This document shows positions 42,420 to 53,685 of a stretch of DNA of 64,000 bases, piece by piece. This DNA comes from Sarocladium kiliense (Eukaryota; Ascomycota; Sordariomycetes; Hypocreales; Sarocladiaceae). The notes beneath the pieces are model-generated. The model saw nothing but the letters and a program-made list of their open reading frames with translations, made no database searches and was not told the origin of the DNA. A program made the position numbers and the translations under genes. The stretch lies in contig JAUZTG010000044.1 of NCBI GenBank assembly GCA_030734395.1, positions 930,001 through 994,000 on the forward strand. Reading direction: 5' to 3'. The stretch's first letter is position 1, and each line of letters begins with the position of its first letter.

Positions 42420-44069
42420 TCAGCTCCTGGAAACCCCCTTTCCCTTGGGCACCCGCCGTCTCTCCCAAACCTGTAGATACGTCTCTCCAAGGTATAACAA
42501 CTCGCTCTGAACCTTCTCCACATACAAGTCCTGGCACGAAACCCACTCTCCCGTCGCTTTGTCCAAGATTTGCGCTTTCCATGTCTTCCTCTCCTCGCCG
42601 CTATCCGCCACATCATCCTTCAGACGCACCGGCTCGTGGACAACGTTCGCAACAAGGTCGTACCAGATGGGCTCTCCCGGGGGCCATTCGGCAGGGTTTG
42701 GCTCGACATATGGTGATACATCAAGGTTGCGCGCATCGAACGTGACGATGGTTGGGTTACGTTCTGAAACGAACTTGTTGGAAGAAAAGCGCTTGACGTG
42801 GAGCATTAGGAAAGGGGGTAGGGGGTGCATAAGGCGATAGCGCTTGCGCTGTGCATGGTGTTCTTGCGTGGTAGTCCCATCGTATTTGCTGAGAATGGTG
42901 GTGAGGGGAACTTGAGGGATGATGTTCTTCTCAAGCTCGTCTTGGAAGAGCGGCGCGGAGGGCAGGTCGAGCGTGAGGAAGAGGAAGCGGACGATATCTG
43001 TCTTTACATCGGTAGCTTCCTCAAAGTGCAGTCGGTCACCGGGTGCAGCGCGGGCTGTGATGGCCTGCGATTCAACCTTGAGCTTGCCTTGGAACGTCCG
43101 CTGGATCATGGAGCTGCCAGGTTTTGTCTTGCTGCCACCGAGACCCAGGTGGAGTGTGTTCAGGAACCAAGTGAGGAAGTCAACAGGGTCGGATTGCGTC
43201 GTGAGAGTAAAGCGCTTGTTGGAGCGCAGGGATATCTCTTGAAGTAGCTCGTGTGGCGAGACGTGTGACTTGAAGGCGCGTGGGTTCCAGATTTTGCGGA
43301 AGAGTGTGCTACAGCGCTTTGCGAGCTCAGACTTGTCGGAGAAGTCTTCGAGCAGAAAGTAATTCCGCAATGGCGAGACATGTGATAGAGCCTGAACTAT
43401 GACATTGAGATAGTCATTTTCCTTGATGTTGTTCATGCCCACAAACCCAGGCCTGTACTCCTTTCCACCTAACGTCCAGCTCTTCTTGGGTTCACGGTCG
43501 AGTGCGATCACATCATTCTTCGTGTACCGCGGATCGGAAACATACTTGATGTCGTCGAGAGATTTGCTTTGGACTTCGTAGCCCTCAGGCAGGACGTAAA
43601 CTTTCTGTGAGGCCATGTTGATGAAGACGTGATGGTCCTCGTCAAGGGCGTGGAAGTAGGCGTGAGACTTCGGGCCACGACCCTGGAAGTACTTGCCACA
43701 GACAAGACATGCGTATACATTTATGTTCGATAGTGAAATGGAGCAAAGCTTCTCGAAATCGAAATCGAGAACAGAGCGGTTGATGGTGTCGAGGTAAAGG
43801 TCATCGTAACCGTCTGTCGGCGCAGATTGTCGCGTGGGTGCTGAGATGGGAGCTTCATCGCCGCCATCCTCCTCCTCGTCATCTTCAACTGCGTCTGCAT
43901 CGGCTTGTTTTCGGGTGTCATTTTCGCCATTGGCAGGCGTGTCGTCTCGTGAGAGAGTGTGCCCATTCGCCAAGGGTGAATCGAGGTCATCGAAACGCGA
44001 CTTCTTGGATGCTGGGGAGCCGATGCCGGCGAGGTCCTCGAGGGCCTCTGAAGCGTGGCGCTTGCTCAT
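42420..44069 (-). CDS. SAD1: Pre-mRNA splicing factor Sad1/USP39 (inactive ubiquitin-protease fold)
   Basis: Single-exon frame; 549 residues from the ATG at 44069 (MSKRHASEALEDL). The open frame runs upstream to 44210 but the extra part is not like the family. After an acidic N-terminus comes a UBP zinc finger (CSISLSNINVYACLVCGKYFQGRGPKSHAYFHALDEDHH, given in pieces by its Cys/His ligands). A USP fold follows, in which the catalytic cysteine box reads GMNNIKENDYLN instead of GxxNxGNTCYMN. The cysteine is lost, as in all USP39/Sad1 proteins. Sad1 stabilises the U4/U6.U5 tri-snRNP in the nucleus. The C-terminal half retains LPPFLMLHVKRF and YDLVANVVHE. Confidence 0.92.
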   Translation of the reverse strand: MSKRHASEALEDLAGIGSPASKKSRFDDLDSPLANGHTLSRDDTPANGENDTRKQADADAVEDDEEEDGGDEAPISAPTRQSAPTDGYDDLYLDTINRSVLDFDFEKLCSISLSNINVYACLVCGKYFQGRGPKSHAYFHALDEDHHVFINMASQKVYVLPEGYEVQSKSLDDIKYVSDPRYTKNDVIALDREPKKSWTLGGKEYRPGFVGMNNIKENDYLNVIVQALSHVSPLRNYFLLEDFSDKSELAKRCSTLFRKIWNPRAFKSHVSPHELLQEISLRSNKRFTLTTQSDPVDFLTWFLNTLHLGLGGSKTKPGSSMIQRTFQGKLKVESQAITARAAPGDRLHFEEATDVKTDIVRFLFLTLDLPSAPLFQDELEKNIIPQVPLTTILSKYDGTTTQEHHAQRKRYRLMHPLPPFLMLHVKRFSSNKFVSERNPTIVTFDARNLDVSPYVEPNPAEWPPGEPIWYDLVANVVHEPVRLKDDVADSGEERKTWKAQILDKATGEWVSCQDLYVEKVQSELLYLGETYLQVWERRRVPKGKGVSRS

Positions 44070-44405
44070 GGTCTGCGAGGTCCGTGCTGTCAGGCGTGTG
44101 CGGTCGCAGATGTGTTCGTGGAAGCAGTGAAGGCAGTGTCGTTGGTGGTTGAGCTTGAGAAGCTCAGGTCGCAAAGTTTTGGCGGGGCTAGGATGCGATG
44201 TGACGTCCACACTACAGCGAAGGCTCCTAAGCTAGTCAAGCCAAACTTATACTAAACCATCACTATGACAGCCTTCCTAAAAGCCACAATCTATGCTTGA
44301 ATGTGAAGCTCCAAGAATTGAGAGATATTCTATAAATGATGTGCAAAAATGTTATGCTGATGCCTTTTGATCTACCTGACGCCCAGACTCCAGAAAATAT
44401 GTGCT
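44070..44405. other. Short gap upstream of SAD1
   Basis: 336 bases between the SAD1 start and the UTP13 stop, both on the minus strand; contains the SAD1 promoter and UTP13 3' end. No other feature seen. Confidence 0.4.
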
Positions 44406-47240
44406 CTACCCAACCATGATCGTATCAGGCTGTCCGTCAACATCCATGGCATCACCATCTTCGAGCGCTGGTGCCAGATCGTCCATCTCCCTCAGGGTAT
44501 ATTCCACCAGATAGCTCTCATCAACCAACTCCTCCATACGCTTATAGTGCCTTTCGGTATACACCTTGAGTGCATGCAACACCTCTTGCAGGCTCTTCTG
44601 GCCTCTTGCTCCTTTGACAGACAGATTGGAAAGCCGAGAGGCTGGGTAGCTTCGGACGAGTGCCCAAAGAATTCTTTGCGCGACAGGTGCTGTTCGGGCA
44701 TTTGTGTTCCAGTCACGAAGACGGAGGAGAAGAGTGAAGATTTGCTCATCGGAGAGGTTCGCAATAACCTCGTCCACAGCCTTCACGCCAGTCAGGCTGC
44801 CCTTCTCTGGCTTGCTTGTTGTCACGACTGTCGTGAAAAGTCCTAATAGCCTTCCAGGATGGTTGAGCTGCAACGCAAGAACAATCGCCTCGCGGTATGA
44901 ACCTGCGTGTATGTGATTCTGAAGCTCTTGTTCCTGCTCAACAAGCTTGGCAGCTTGCTCCGTTGCTGCAGCCTGCGTCTCGATAGTGGTGTCTTTCCAC
45001 AGCGTGACAGTAGAATCTCCACTACCCGAAACAATTGCGTTCGTGTCAGGGTTAACTGCCAAAGCCCAGACACGGTCCTCGTGGTTGTCCAGAGTGCACT
45101 CAGTTTCACCTGAGTTGGCGTCCCAGACCTTAACCAGTCCATCGCCGCCAGCACTTGCGAACTGCACAGGCCCCTTGGAGCGGTCCTCTGATCCTGAGTG
45201 ACCCAACCACACAACCTTCAGGATACTGTTGGAGTGACCTTCGAAAGTCCTAATGCAGGTGTAGTCGCTGAGGCTCCAGATCTTCACCGTCTTGTCGCCA
45301 CTGCCAGTGAGCACAACACCCTTGCTTGTAACAGCACCATTGTCGCCCTGAACGGCCGGCATCTTGTCTGGCGAGAAGCGGACTGACCAAACACCACGCT
45401 TGTGTCCTCGAAGGATTCCTTGGACCTCGCCTTCAGCTACGGACCAGATCTTTACTGTCTTATCTTGAGATGCTGATGCAAAGACCTGGCTGTTATGATG
45501 GGTGGTGAGTGCGTTGATGTCCTTATCGTGGGCTTTCCGGGTGAACTGCGCTCTTGTCTTATCTCCTTTCTGCTGAGGCTTCCGTGGCACCTCCCACTTC
45601 TTCACTGTCTGGTCTTGAGAACCGGTCAGTATGAAGGCAGGGGGGTTATTCAGAGGGTCAGTGAATGAGGCTGATGAAGTTGGTGGTATGGCTGTGGGCA
45701 GCGCAACGGCGCCAAGAGATTCAGCGTGACCGGTAAAAATGGCCCAGCATTCATAAGATTTGTTTGCGCCATCGATGCGCCAAAGCCGAGCGGTGTTGTC
45801 CTTCGCGCCAGTGACAACCCAGTGACCTGACCAGTCCACGTCGAGTGCGATGACAATGTCATCATGTCCGCGTAAAAGACCAATGTCCTGTCCGAAGTAT
45901 GGTGACTCGTCATCGTCCCAGGTGCCGCTTTTGTTGGTAGTCGCTGAGTCCACTGCTGACACTAGCCGAACATCCTCCGAATTCGTAGCGAGAGCTAGCA
46001 TAGACTGGTCTGGCATCAAGTATGCGAGGTCGATAATATCGTCGTGCGTACCAGAGATCCTGCGGAAAGGTTCAGCAACCGCTGCTGAGTCCAGGTTTGC
46101 CTTGGTAGGCACACGGTATAATGCCAGGGTGTGGTCGACCTGTACAAGGAGAATGAAAGGAAGGCCTGGGCGATAATGACCGCTCACTACGCCTTCTTCC
46201 TCACTTTTAGGCGCTTGCTTGGGAGAGAGCTCGCGGCCATTATCCGTCTCCCAAATGCGCAAGCAGCCATTTGCTCCTCCTGAGAAGGTAAGTCGCCCTT
46301 CATCGGCAAATCCTACCGTTTCGACGAGTTCTAAGCAGGGAACAACTCTACGCTGTTTCCATGACCTAGCATCCCACCAGATGATAGTCTTGTCCCTGCC
46401 TCCCGTAACAATGGCATCTTGTTCCGGTGAGTAGTCGATGGCCTGGACATCCGACACATGAGAATCAAGGTTGGCAACGCACTTGCGCTTGTTCAAATCC
46501 CAAACTTTAACCTTGCCATCCTGGCTACCAGAAACAAGCCTGTAGTTGACAGTTGTCTCACTGAGCTCATCTCCTTCATCCATGGCTTTCGAGCCTCTCT
46601 TGCCCTTAGAGTGAGAGGGCTCATCCGAGCGCCCGACAACTTCGAAGAAACGAAGAGCTGAAACAAGAACGGAAGGACCACGGAAGGTGTGAGTGAGATA
46701 CCCCCCGGCAATGTCCCAGACTTTGATAGTGCCATCGGTGCCACCAGTGGCGAGGAGGGTGCTGGTACGATCGACTGCGAGAACCACGACTGGGGTAGAA
46801 TGCGGCTTGTTCGTGCGCAAGAGAGTAGCCTCTATTGAACTTGAGTCCTCGGAGCGCTTGAGCGCGAAGACTCTCATGGATAGTGAGCGAGAGCAGATGA
46901 TGAGATGAGTGCCAGAGGGTGTCACTAAGAGGTTTGTCAGTTTCCCAAGTGCAGCATCACACAATTGACAAACGACATACATGTCAGTGTTGAGATTTGC
47001 TCTCCGTCCTGTCTCGAAGTCAGTGAAAATTCTCGATATTTAAGTTTGGTAACAGTAACTTACACCCTCAATTTGACTTAGATGCGCACCAGTGGAAGGA
47101 TCTGTGAGAACGGCATCTTCGCCAAAAGCAGTGGCCAGAATGCCAGCACCATCATCGAGGGCCACCGCGCCACCGGTGAAGATGGGCCGGATGACATTAC
47201 TGACGTCGAAGGTCGTTTTCCGGGGTTGTTTGGCCGCCAT
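44406..47240 (-). CDS. UTP13: U3 snoRNP / SSU processome WD40 protein Utp13
   Basis: Model complement(join(44406..46924,46981..47008,47064..47240)), 907 residues. A 28-nt second exon encodes GDGEQISTLT and restores the family pattern before LTPSGTHLIICSRSLSM. About a dozen WD40 repeats follow (for example SGSQDGKVKVWDL, TGSQDQTVKKWEV, SASQDKTVKIWSV, SGSGDSTVTLW), forming the tandem propeller. The last 180 residues are the alpha-helical Utp13 domain (LNHPGRLLGLFT ... LLLRLRDWNTNARTAPVAQRIL). Utp13 is part of the UtpB complex, which acts in early 18S rRNA processing in the nucleolus. PAC and RRPE-like motifs lie 44-69 bases upstream of the ATG, consistent with ribosome-biogenesis control. Confidence 0.93.
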
Positions 47241-47573
47241 ATTGTCGTTGAGCTTCACTATCGATGTGAAGTGTGCTGTGATAGAAAATTTCCTTTTGGC
47301 GGCGATGAGCGCCGGAGCGACACCAAAAACTGCTTATGTAAGGTTTTGGCGCGCCGATGCAATGCCTGGCGCCGGGAGCTAAGGAGGGAACCACTACCTT
47401 CGCCAACCTGGGGCCTCGCCATCGCAACACATTCTGGGCAGCACATCAAGGCGGAATCAATTTCAGAGCTTCGAAGCATCGTTGGTTCCGCGCCATGTGA
47501 TTGTGCGCGTATTCTCAAAGTTTCCTGACTCTGTTTTGATCCATATGCGGCCACCCGAACTCTCTGACACGTC
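47241..47573. promoter_or_regulatory. Divergent promoter, UTP13 / 538-residue protein gene
   Basis: 333 bases between divergent starts, containing GAAAATTT (47284-47291) and GCGATGAG (47302-47309). Confidence 0.6.
47284..47309. promoter_or_regulatory. RRPE-like and PAC motifs of ribosome-biogenesis genes
   Basis: GAAAATTT at 47284-47291 matches the RRPE core (AAAATTTT-like, bound by Stb3 in yeast). GCGATGAG at 47302-47309 is an exact PAC core (bound by Dot6/Tod6 in yeast). Both lie within 70 bases of the UTP13 start. Function in this organism is inferred from yeast knowledge. Confidence 0.55.
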
Positions 47574-49345
47574 ATGGGTATTCAAGGACCCCTAGCAGCC
47601 CTGGCGTTGGTATGTTGACGGTCTGGCGCAACCAAACGAGCTCAATCTGACTGACTGATACCAGGGTCGCTCTCCCTACGACGAGGCTTTCGACGGTCAA
47701 GGTGAACATGATCATCGGGAACCACCACAGCAGTTTGATCACCGTGGTCGCCCAATCAACCCTGAGACCAAGAAGCTGAATCGCGATCTCATCCGGGCTC
47801 ACAATGAGGTGATGCTGGTCATCGGCGTCGCTGAGCCTGAGAATCCAAATGCCGGGCCTGACGCTGAAAGGGCTATACGCCACTATGTCCATGAAGAAGC
47901 TGTGGGTGCTCGACTGGGCAACGTGGCACAGCAATGCGTCCAGGCAGTTGGAGTGTTTGGGATTACTGGGGCGCGACAGCGTATCTTGGTGAGTAGCATC
48001 TTTGACGTCCAGATCGCGATCGTGGCTGATTATTTCCAGGTATACAGAAGGTACTCACAGATCCCGTTCTGGGACATTTATGAGAAGGCCAGAAAGAACT
48101 TCTCATTCCCGTCGATGGTCTTCGCAGGGGCCCCGACCGGCCTCTTGTCGAATTATCTCGAGGCAAAGGTGGCCAGGCTCTGGCTAGGCGATGTGGATAG
48201 AAAAGTTGCAAGGAAATTGTACGTTCAGCTGTGCCATTTCGGCGGTGTAAGTGCTGACCGACTACAGCGTGCACGAAGCCTGGTCATACATCAAGGTGCA
48301 CTTGGAGTTATTTGCTGCAATGCAACACTTGGGCATATTGTCTTATAAACAAGTACTGCCTCACCCGACCTTTCTCATTCCGTTTTCCGAAACTTCGCCC
48401 ATACCTTCGCCTCCCCCCTTGCGCGAGTTCACTGGACCGGCGATCCTGGGCTGGACTGGTCATGCAATTGCGAACGCAACGCCCTTCATCCTGTGGATCT
48501 TTGCTCGACGACTTTACAGAGACTGGAGACCGCGTGTGTGGACATATATCCTACAAAGCCTTCCAAGTACCATGTTCACGGCAAAAGTGCTGCCTATGCC
48601 ACCACCGCCCCCCTTGCCTATCCCGGAGACGCCTGTTGTGACTCCAGCAGAGGGACCTTCGGTTGAAGGACCAGGAATCGAGGTACTTGATCAGAGCAAC
48701 ACTAACCGCGCGGCCTCAGAAGATATCTTTGAGACCATGACTCCCCCACTGAGCAGCGATGGACAGGATATGACCCCACCAGAGGCTCTGGCAGCGGCAC
48801 CAGGTGTGCTCGCAGGCCGAGGTGACGATATCCCGTCGGATGAGGAGGACAACGAGGGCCTCAGTGCAACATTGATCAGCTTCGATGTAGAAGCTACTGA
48901 CTCAGCAGAGGCACCAGCAGGCTTGTGGAGCGCGGAGTTGAGGCCGAGCGCAGGCCCAGAAACCAAGTCTCTCACGCCTGTGCATCTCGACACTGGACTT
49001 ACGCAAATGCCAGTAGGACTGGCTTGCGATATACTTACGGATGCCTTCGTGAAGCTCATGGTGGCACCATATGAAGCGGCGGCTTTGCGCAACTTAGCTG
49101 CCGTCTTCCTACTCCGACAAGGACTTTCAGTCGCAGCTATCAGTAGGGTTCGACCATTTGAAGGCTTGACATTGACAGCTCTGGTGAACTTCCTGTCAAT
49201 AGAGCTGCTCAGCCTGAGTCTTTCTGGTGAGGTCTGGGCTATCTTCACCCGCCTGGCGCAGTACTTTCACAGGACAGAGGAAGAGTGGAAGGAGGACGAG
49301 GAGGCACTTGCAAGTAGTTGGTGGTACAACTACTTATCATCTTGA
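47574..49345 (+). CDS. Conserved fungal membrane-associated protein, unknown function
   Basis: Model join(47574..47609,47665..47988,48040..48218,48268..49345), 538 residues. The second intron is 51 nt and could be read through in frame; it is removed because it begins gtgagt and ends ttccag. The N-terminal half is helical (INPETKKLNRDLIRAHNEVMLVIGVAEPE; FPSMVFAGAPTGLLSNYLEAKVARLW). Hydrophobic segments occur around PAILGWTGHAIANATPFILWIFARRLY and at EGLTLTALVNFLSIELLSLSLS. Between them lies a Pro/Glu-rich linker of about 140 residues. I do not recognise a named family; an organelle membrane is plausible. It shares a promoter region with UTP13. Confidence 0.8.
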
Positions 49346-49913
49346 AGCCACTAGAAATTTCCTGTCCTCTTCATCACTGAGGAGAACACTCGACGGTTTG
49401 GGGGTTGCTGAATGCCACAGCGACCAAGATGGTTCAATTGCTCTCTAGGAGTTCCAATATCACGAAGTCAAATGTTGTTCGGCGCTCACACTCTGTGCGC
49501 ATCTTCAAGTGATCATCGTCGCTTTCAGGAACGGTTACATCCTCAAAGCAGACCCACCACAAAGGTTCCCCAGCATTGTCGCATCGGAACCTGGCCGACC
49601 CATGTGGTGACGCACAACTCTACCAGACCCATCGTCCTTCGACAACAAGTAAATAAAGTTTCGTGAGAAGGGCCGTTGATGCTCCCTAGAACGTGTGCCG
49701 ACTGTTCCCCCACGATCGGCATTTCATACCTCCAACGGCACGTCATCCCGCCGGAAGCTTTGGGTCGCTCATACAGCTAGACCGTGGCTCGTTAGCCCAG
49801 ATCAAGGATTACACCGAGAGGCCCGAGACAGCGGTCCTATATGAGCTTGACAGGCGCTCTTCCTGAAGAAAATGTGGTCACCACTTGATGTATTGGATGA
49901 TATCACAGCCACA
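49346..49913. other. Intergenic, upstream of the GH125 gene
   Basis: About 570 bases holding the promoter of the GH125 gene. Short spurious frames only. Confidence 0.4.
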
Positions 49914-52021
49914 ATGGTGAAGACTTCGGTATTGCACGCTTTGGCGGCTAGCCTTGGCCTAACTGCCAATTCTGCTGCGACGAAAGGCAAAACATGGGAA
50001 GACTACAAGGCACATAATCGCACGCCTTCATCCTGTCCCGACTACACGGACTACTCGCAAGAGCGGCATAAGCCATTTTCGACTGGCTCAATTGAGCTGC
50101 CATTTATGCGACCGAGCCCGGAATGTCGAACTTTCAACAGTTCAGCGGTTGAGGTAAGCCACGGCGAAAAATGTATAAACCAGACACGAGCTCATGCTTG
50201 AGTAGAAAGTCATTGATGATATGAAACAACGCATCAAGGACCCTGATCTGGCGCGCTTGTTTGAGAACACCTTCCCGTCAACATTGGACACTACCGTCAA
50301 GTATTTCGATCCGGACGTCAATCTTGCCTTCATTGTCACAGGTGTAAGAGTTCCCTAACAACTTTACTTGGATACGCTCTGATGATGGTCTAGGATATCA
50401 CGTAGGTTGTACCGATCGCGACGTACTGCCTCTGGTCTGACGTTGCGCTGCAGTGCCCAATGGCTTCGAGACACCGGCAACCAGTTCGCACACCTGTACA
50501 AGCTCCTGCCCCATGATGAAAACTTGCGAAAACTAGTCAAGGCCGTGATAAATACCGAGGCACGATATATCAAGGAATATCCTTACTGCGGTAAGTACCA
50601 GACTGTGTTTGACCACGCTCTCTGCTGACGTCTAGTAGGAGCCTTTCAGCCCCCTCCGGAGAGTGGACTCGCCCCGACACTGAATGTGAGAAACATCCAC
50701 GCAGAACCTTTGACTTGACTGACGGACTAGGACTATGCGGTAAATGTGACGGTCAATCCGTGAGTTGCTTCACTGTTCAGAGTGCGAAGCGATGCAACTG
50801 ACAACTCAACCGAATAGGCCAGTGAGCAATCAAACTGTGTTTGAGTGCAAGGTTCGTCTGGCCAATTTCCAGATCTCTTGAACTATGAGACTAACAGCGA
50901 ACTAGTACGAGCTCGACTCTCTGGCAGGATTCTTGAAGATCTCAAGGTCCTATTATGAGAACACTCAAGACGACTCCTTCGTCAATGACAACTGTATGCA
51001 GAATCGAAGTGCTTGTGACTGGAGGCTCATCCACTGATGCGCGGGCAGGGAACGACGCCATGGACCAGATCCTGAAGGTCCTTGAGGAACAGTCTCAGAG
51101 CTCTTGGTCTACGGATTGGGAGTTTGTCAGCTATTACAATTGGACGGGTACGTCAGGGTCGCTCTCGCCTCCTGTGCCCAACGGCGGCAATGGAGAGCCG
51201 AAGAATGCGAATGGATTGGTAGCCTCAAGCCATCGGCCATCGGACGATTTGTGCGTCTTCAGTAAGTGAATTGACCCACGAAGCTTAGAGATTTGGTGTG
51301 TTACTTCGAGCTGACCATTCTTAGACTTCATTACGTCGGACAACGCCATGATCTCGGTTGAACTGAACAACACAGCCCGCGTACTGGATGGCATTGGCCG
51401 CAACAGGAACCTCACCAGCAAGATGCGCATGTACTCTGGCGTCATCAAAGATGCGATTTGGAACCATACCCTTGCTGCCAACGAGATATTCGCATATGAG
51501 ACCAACGGTTATGGCGGGCTGTACATCATGGATGATGCGAATGTCCCCAGCTTGGTGTCTCTGCCGTACCTCAACTTCTTGGAGAGAGTCAATGAGACCT
51601 ACCAGAAGACAAAGAAGGCTCTTTTCTCACGCGCGAACCCTTACTATGCCGTTGGCAAGAACTTTACAGGAATCGGGTAGGTGGAGGTCCTTGTGCTAAG
51701 AAGAACACGCTGACAAAAGCTTCCATCAGAGGTCCTCATGCAAATGCTACACACCCGTGGCCCATGTCTCAAGTGTCTGGCATCTACGGCACCGACGATG
51801 ACGAGGAGATCAAGGAGCGCCTAGCCCTTATCCTCAACAACACGGCCGGCCTTGGTCTCATTCACGAGTCCATCGACATCTACAACTCCAGCTCCTTCAC
51901 GCGGCCGTGGTTCGCATGGGCGAATTCGTACTTTGCTGAGATGATGCTGGATCTCGCGGAAAGGAAGCCCGGATTGATCTTCAAGGATGATACGCCTTAC
52001 AAGATCAGCCAGCTGGAGTGA
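49914..52021 (+). CDS. GH125 exo-alpha-1,6-mannosidase, secreted
   Basis: Eleven-exon model join(49914..50153,50206..50343,50394..50401,50454..50590,50639..50685,50731..50759,50818..50851,50906..50993,51049..51261,51325..51676,51730..52021), 525 residues. The third exon is 8 nt and completes the family block FIVTGDITAQWLRDTGNQ. Other GH125 marks are NQFAHLYKLL, SDDLCVFNFITSDNAM, GYGGLYIMDDANVPSLVSLPYL, THPWPMSQVSGIYG, LGLIHESIDI and SFTRPWFAWANSYFAEM. A short hydrophobic N-terminus (TSVLHALAASLGLTANS) suggests secretion, and several N-x-S/T sites are present. GH125 enzymes are metal-independent inverting mannosidases acting on fungal mannans or N-glycans. The ATG at 49914 is chosen over 49872 because it gives the signal peptide. 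Confidence 0.9.
50394..50401 (+). other. 8-nt microexon in the GH125 gene
   Basis: The eight bases GATATCAC lie between gtaaga...tctag (intron 50344-50393) and gtaggt...ctgcag (intron 50402-50453). Including it yields G-D-I-T-A-Q-W-L-R-D, the family core; skipping it breaks the frame. Confidence 0.75.
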
Positions 52022-52410
52022 TTCTGCGGCTGAGCCTTCCTGTTACTCATTCTGGCTACAGCAGAGTATGCTCTGGGCGAGTTATGGGTGCATTGTGTCG
52101 GCCGCAATGGGTTGACTGAATTATGTGGGTATAGGCTTGGCCGTGTCCGTAATTATCGCCAGGTGCCTATATGCAATTGAAGACGCCTTAAAAAAAGTCG
52201 AAGAATTAATACGCCTCGTCGGGGACCACCCGAGACCAATGTAACCTCCGATCCCCGCAAGCGCCTCCGCCCACCTAAGCCGATGCACGGAAGCAACGTA
52301 GCCTTGATCACTGCTGAACGCCTCACTTAGCTTCAGCGTATTTGCGTACAATACTCAACTTCAGCGTCAATCTCAGACCTGTCATAGTTTTCAAGCAAGT
52401 AACTGTCATC
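52022..52410. other. Intergenic, GH125 gene to GNAT gene
   Basis: About 390 bases with the GH125 3' region and GNAT promoter. Nothing else seen. Confidence 0.4.
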
Positions 52411-53174
52411 ATGGCATTTATTCGGCAAGCCGAACCCAAGGACCATGAGGCGATGGCGCACATTGTAAGTAGAGCCTCCACATAAGACCAAGCGACAGTC
52501 TGACAGGGCCGAATTCACGATGGCGCCCGCAAGATGTGCGCTGACGAACTCGTGTGCAGTGCCGCGTGACTCTTGCGCCGTCACTCGTTCCATCAGAGCC
52601 TGCGAATCGTCTATGCGCATACCTTTGGACCCATCAATACCGAGTGCTCTCACCATCTACATGCTGGGTGCTTGACGATGGGACTGGAACCGCAGTAGGC
52701 TACTGTATTGGATGCCCCGATGTGGATGACTTCTGTGCACGCTACGACACATACAGGACAGAGGTTCTAGACCCGTCTCCAGATATCAAGAAGCCTGACG
52801 ATCTCACTAACCGGGCACCGTGGATCGACCCTGCGACAGGTCAGATCAATGAGACGGCGCTGGCCCAGCAGGCGTATAATCCGAAGTGGTTGGTTATTGA
52901 CGGGAATGAGGACGTGATCAATGCAGGGTACAAGGGGACGATGCATATCGACATTCTTCCGGAGTGGCAGGGCAAAGGGTGGGGACGGAAGCTCATCGAG
53001 AAGCTTTTCGACAGCATCAAGGCGCACCCAGTTGAGGGGAGAAAGGGCTTGTCTTTGGGGATTGCTGGTGACAACGCAAAAGTGGTCCAGTTCTATGAGA
53101 GAATGGGATTGAGGGTGTGGCCCAAGCAGGGATGGAAGCCTGGAGATGGGATCAAGATGGTTAAGGATTTGTAA
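52411..53174 (+). CDS. GNAT-family N-acetyltransferase
   Basis: Model join(52411..52464,52560..53174), 222 residues. The N-terminus FIRQAEPKDHEAMAHI is the first GNAT strand and helix; GTGTAVGYCIG is the central strand; MHIDILPEWQGKGWGRKLIEKL carries the acetyl-CoA pyrophosphate loop Q-x2-G-x-G; and GIAGDNAKVVQFYERMGLRVW is the C-terminal N-x3-FY-x-R-x-GF motif. The 95-nt intron is a little long for this window but has canonical ends. The protein should acetylate a small amine or amino sugar, or a protein, in the cytosol; the acceptor is unknown. The next gene on the minus strand is convergent. Confidence 0.85.
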
Positions 53175-53580
53175 AGCTGTGCTCTTGCCTCACGCCCTAG
53201 CTTCTGACTTCAGCAGGCCGCAGTTCGTAATTCAGAAGGGTATCGAATCTGAAGTTTCAAAAGTTGTGATTCTTAGATAGGTTTCTCAAACTGGGTATCT
53301 ATCGCTGTCGCTTCGGCTCTCGTGTCAAACCGCAGAAAGTCGACCATACTCGTCCGCAAACTCCGCAGATTCAACGCCAGTATTCCAATAATTCGAGTAG
53401 AGGGACATATTGCACAGCCGAAGTATTTCTCATTCTCAACGTCGCATCGCTTTGAGTTGCAATAAAGGGTGTCGGGTCAGGGCGGACTGCCTGACGCAGG
53501 TTTTCTTGATCTAGTGCTGTCGTCAGCAGAGTGTAACTTGTCGCCTGTTCGGCTCGGCGATGACTGACGAGCTCAAGGAT
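53175..53580. other. Convergent 3' intergenic region
   Basis: About 400 bases between the GNAT stop and the stop of the 34-residue gene. No feature seen. Confidence 0.4.
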
Positions 53581-53685
53581 TTAGCAGGCAGGGCATTCCT
53601 TGCACTGCTTGTGACCACAGCCAGTGCAGGTGGTGCTGATGACGATCATGCCACCGCACTTGCAGCAGTACTCGTAGGCGGGCAT
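53581..53685 (-). CDS. 34-residue cysteine-rich zinc-ribbon-like peptide
   Basis: A 35-codon frame from ATG (53685) to TAA encodes MPAYEYCCKCGGMIVIST followed by TCTGCGHKQCKECPAC. It has nine cysteines in 34 residues, arranged CCKC ... C-x2-C-x3-C-x2-C-x2-C with a histidine between, which is a metal-binding rather than random pattern. Two or three CxxC knuckles could bind one or two zinc ions. The leader upstream is AC-rich and has a (GGTTGC)n repeat on the plus strand, an unstructured 5' leader on the sense strand. The overlapping longer frame (53773-53573) encodes a low-complexity Thr-Ala run and is rejected. Function unknown. Confidence 0.65.
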   Translation of the reverse strand: MPAYEYCCKCGGMIVISTTCTGCGHKQCKECPAC

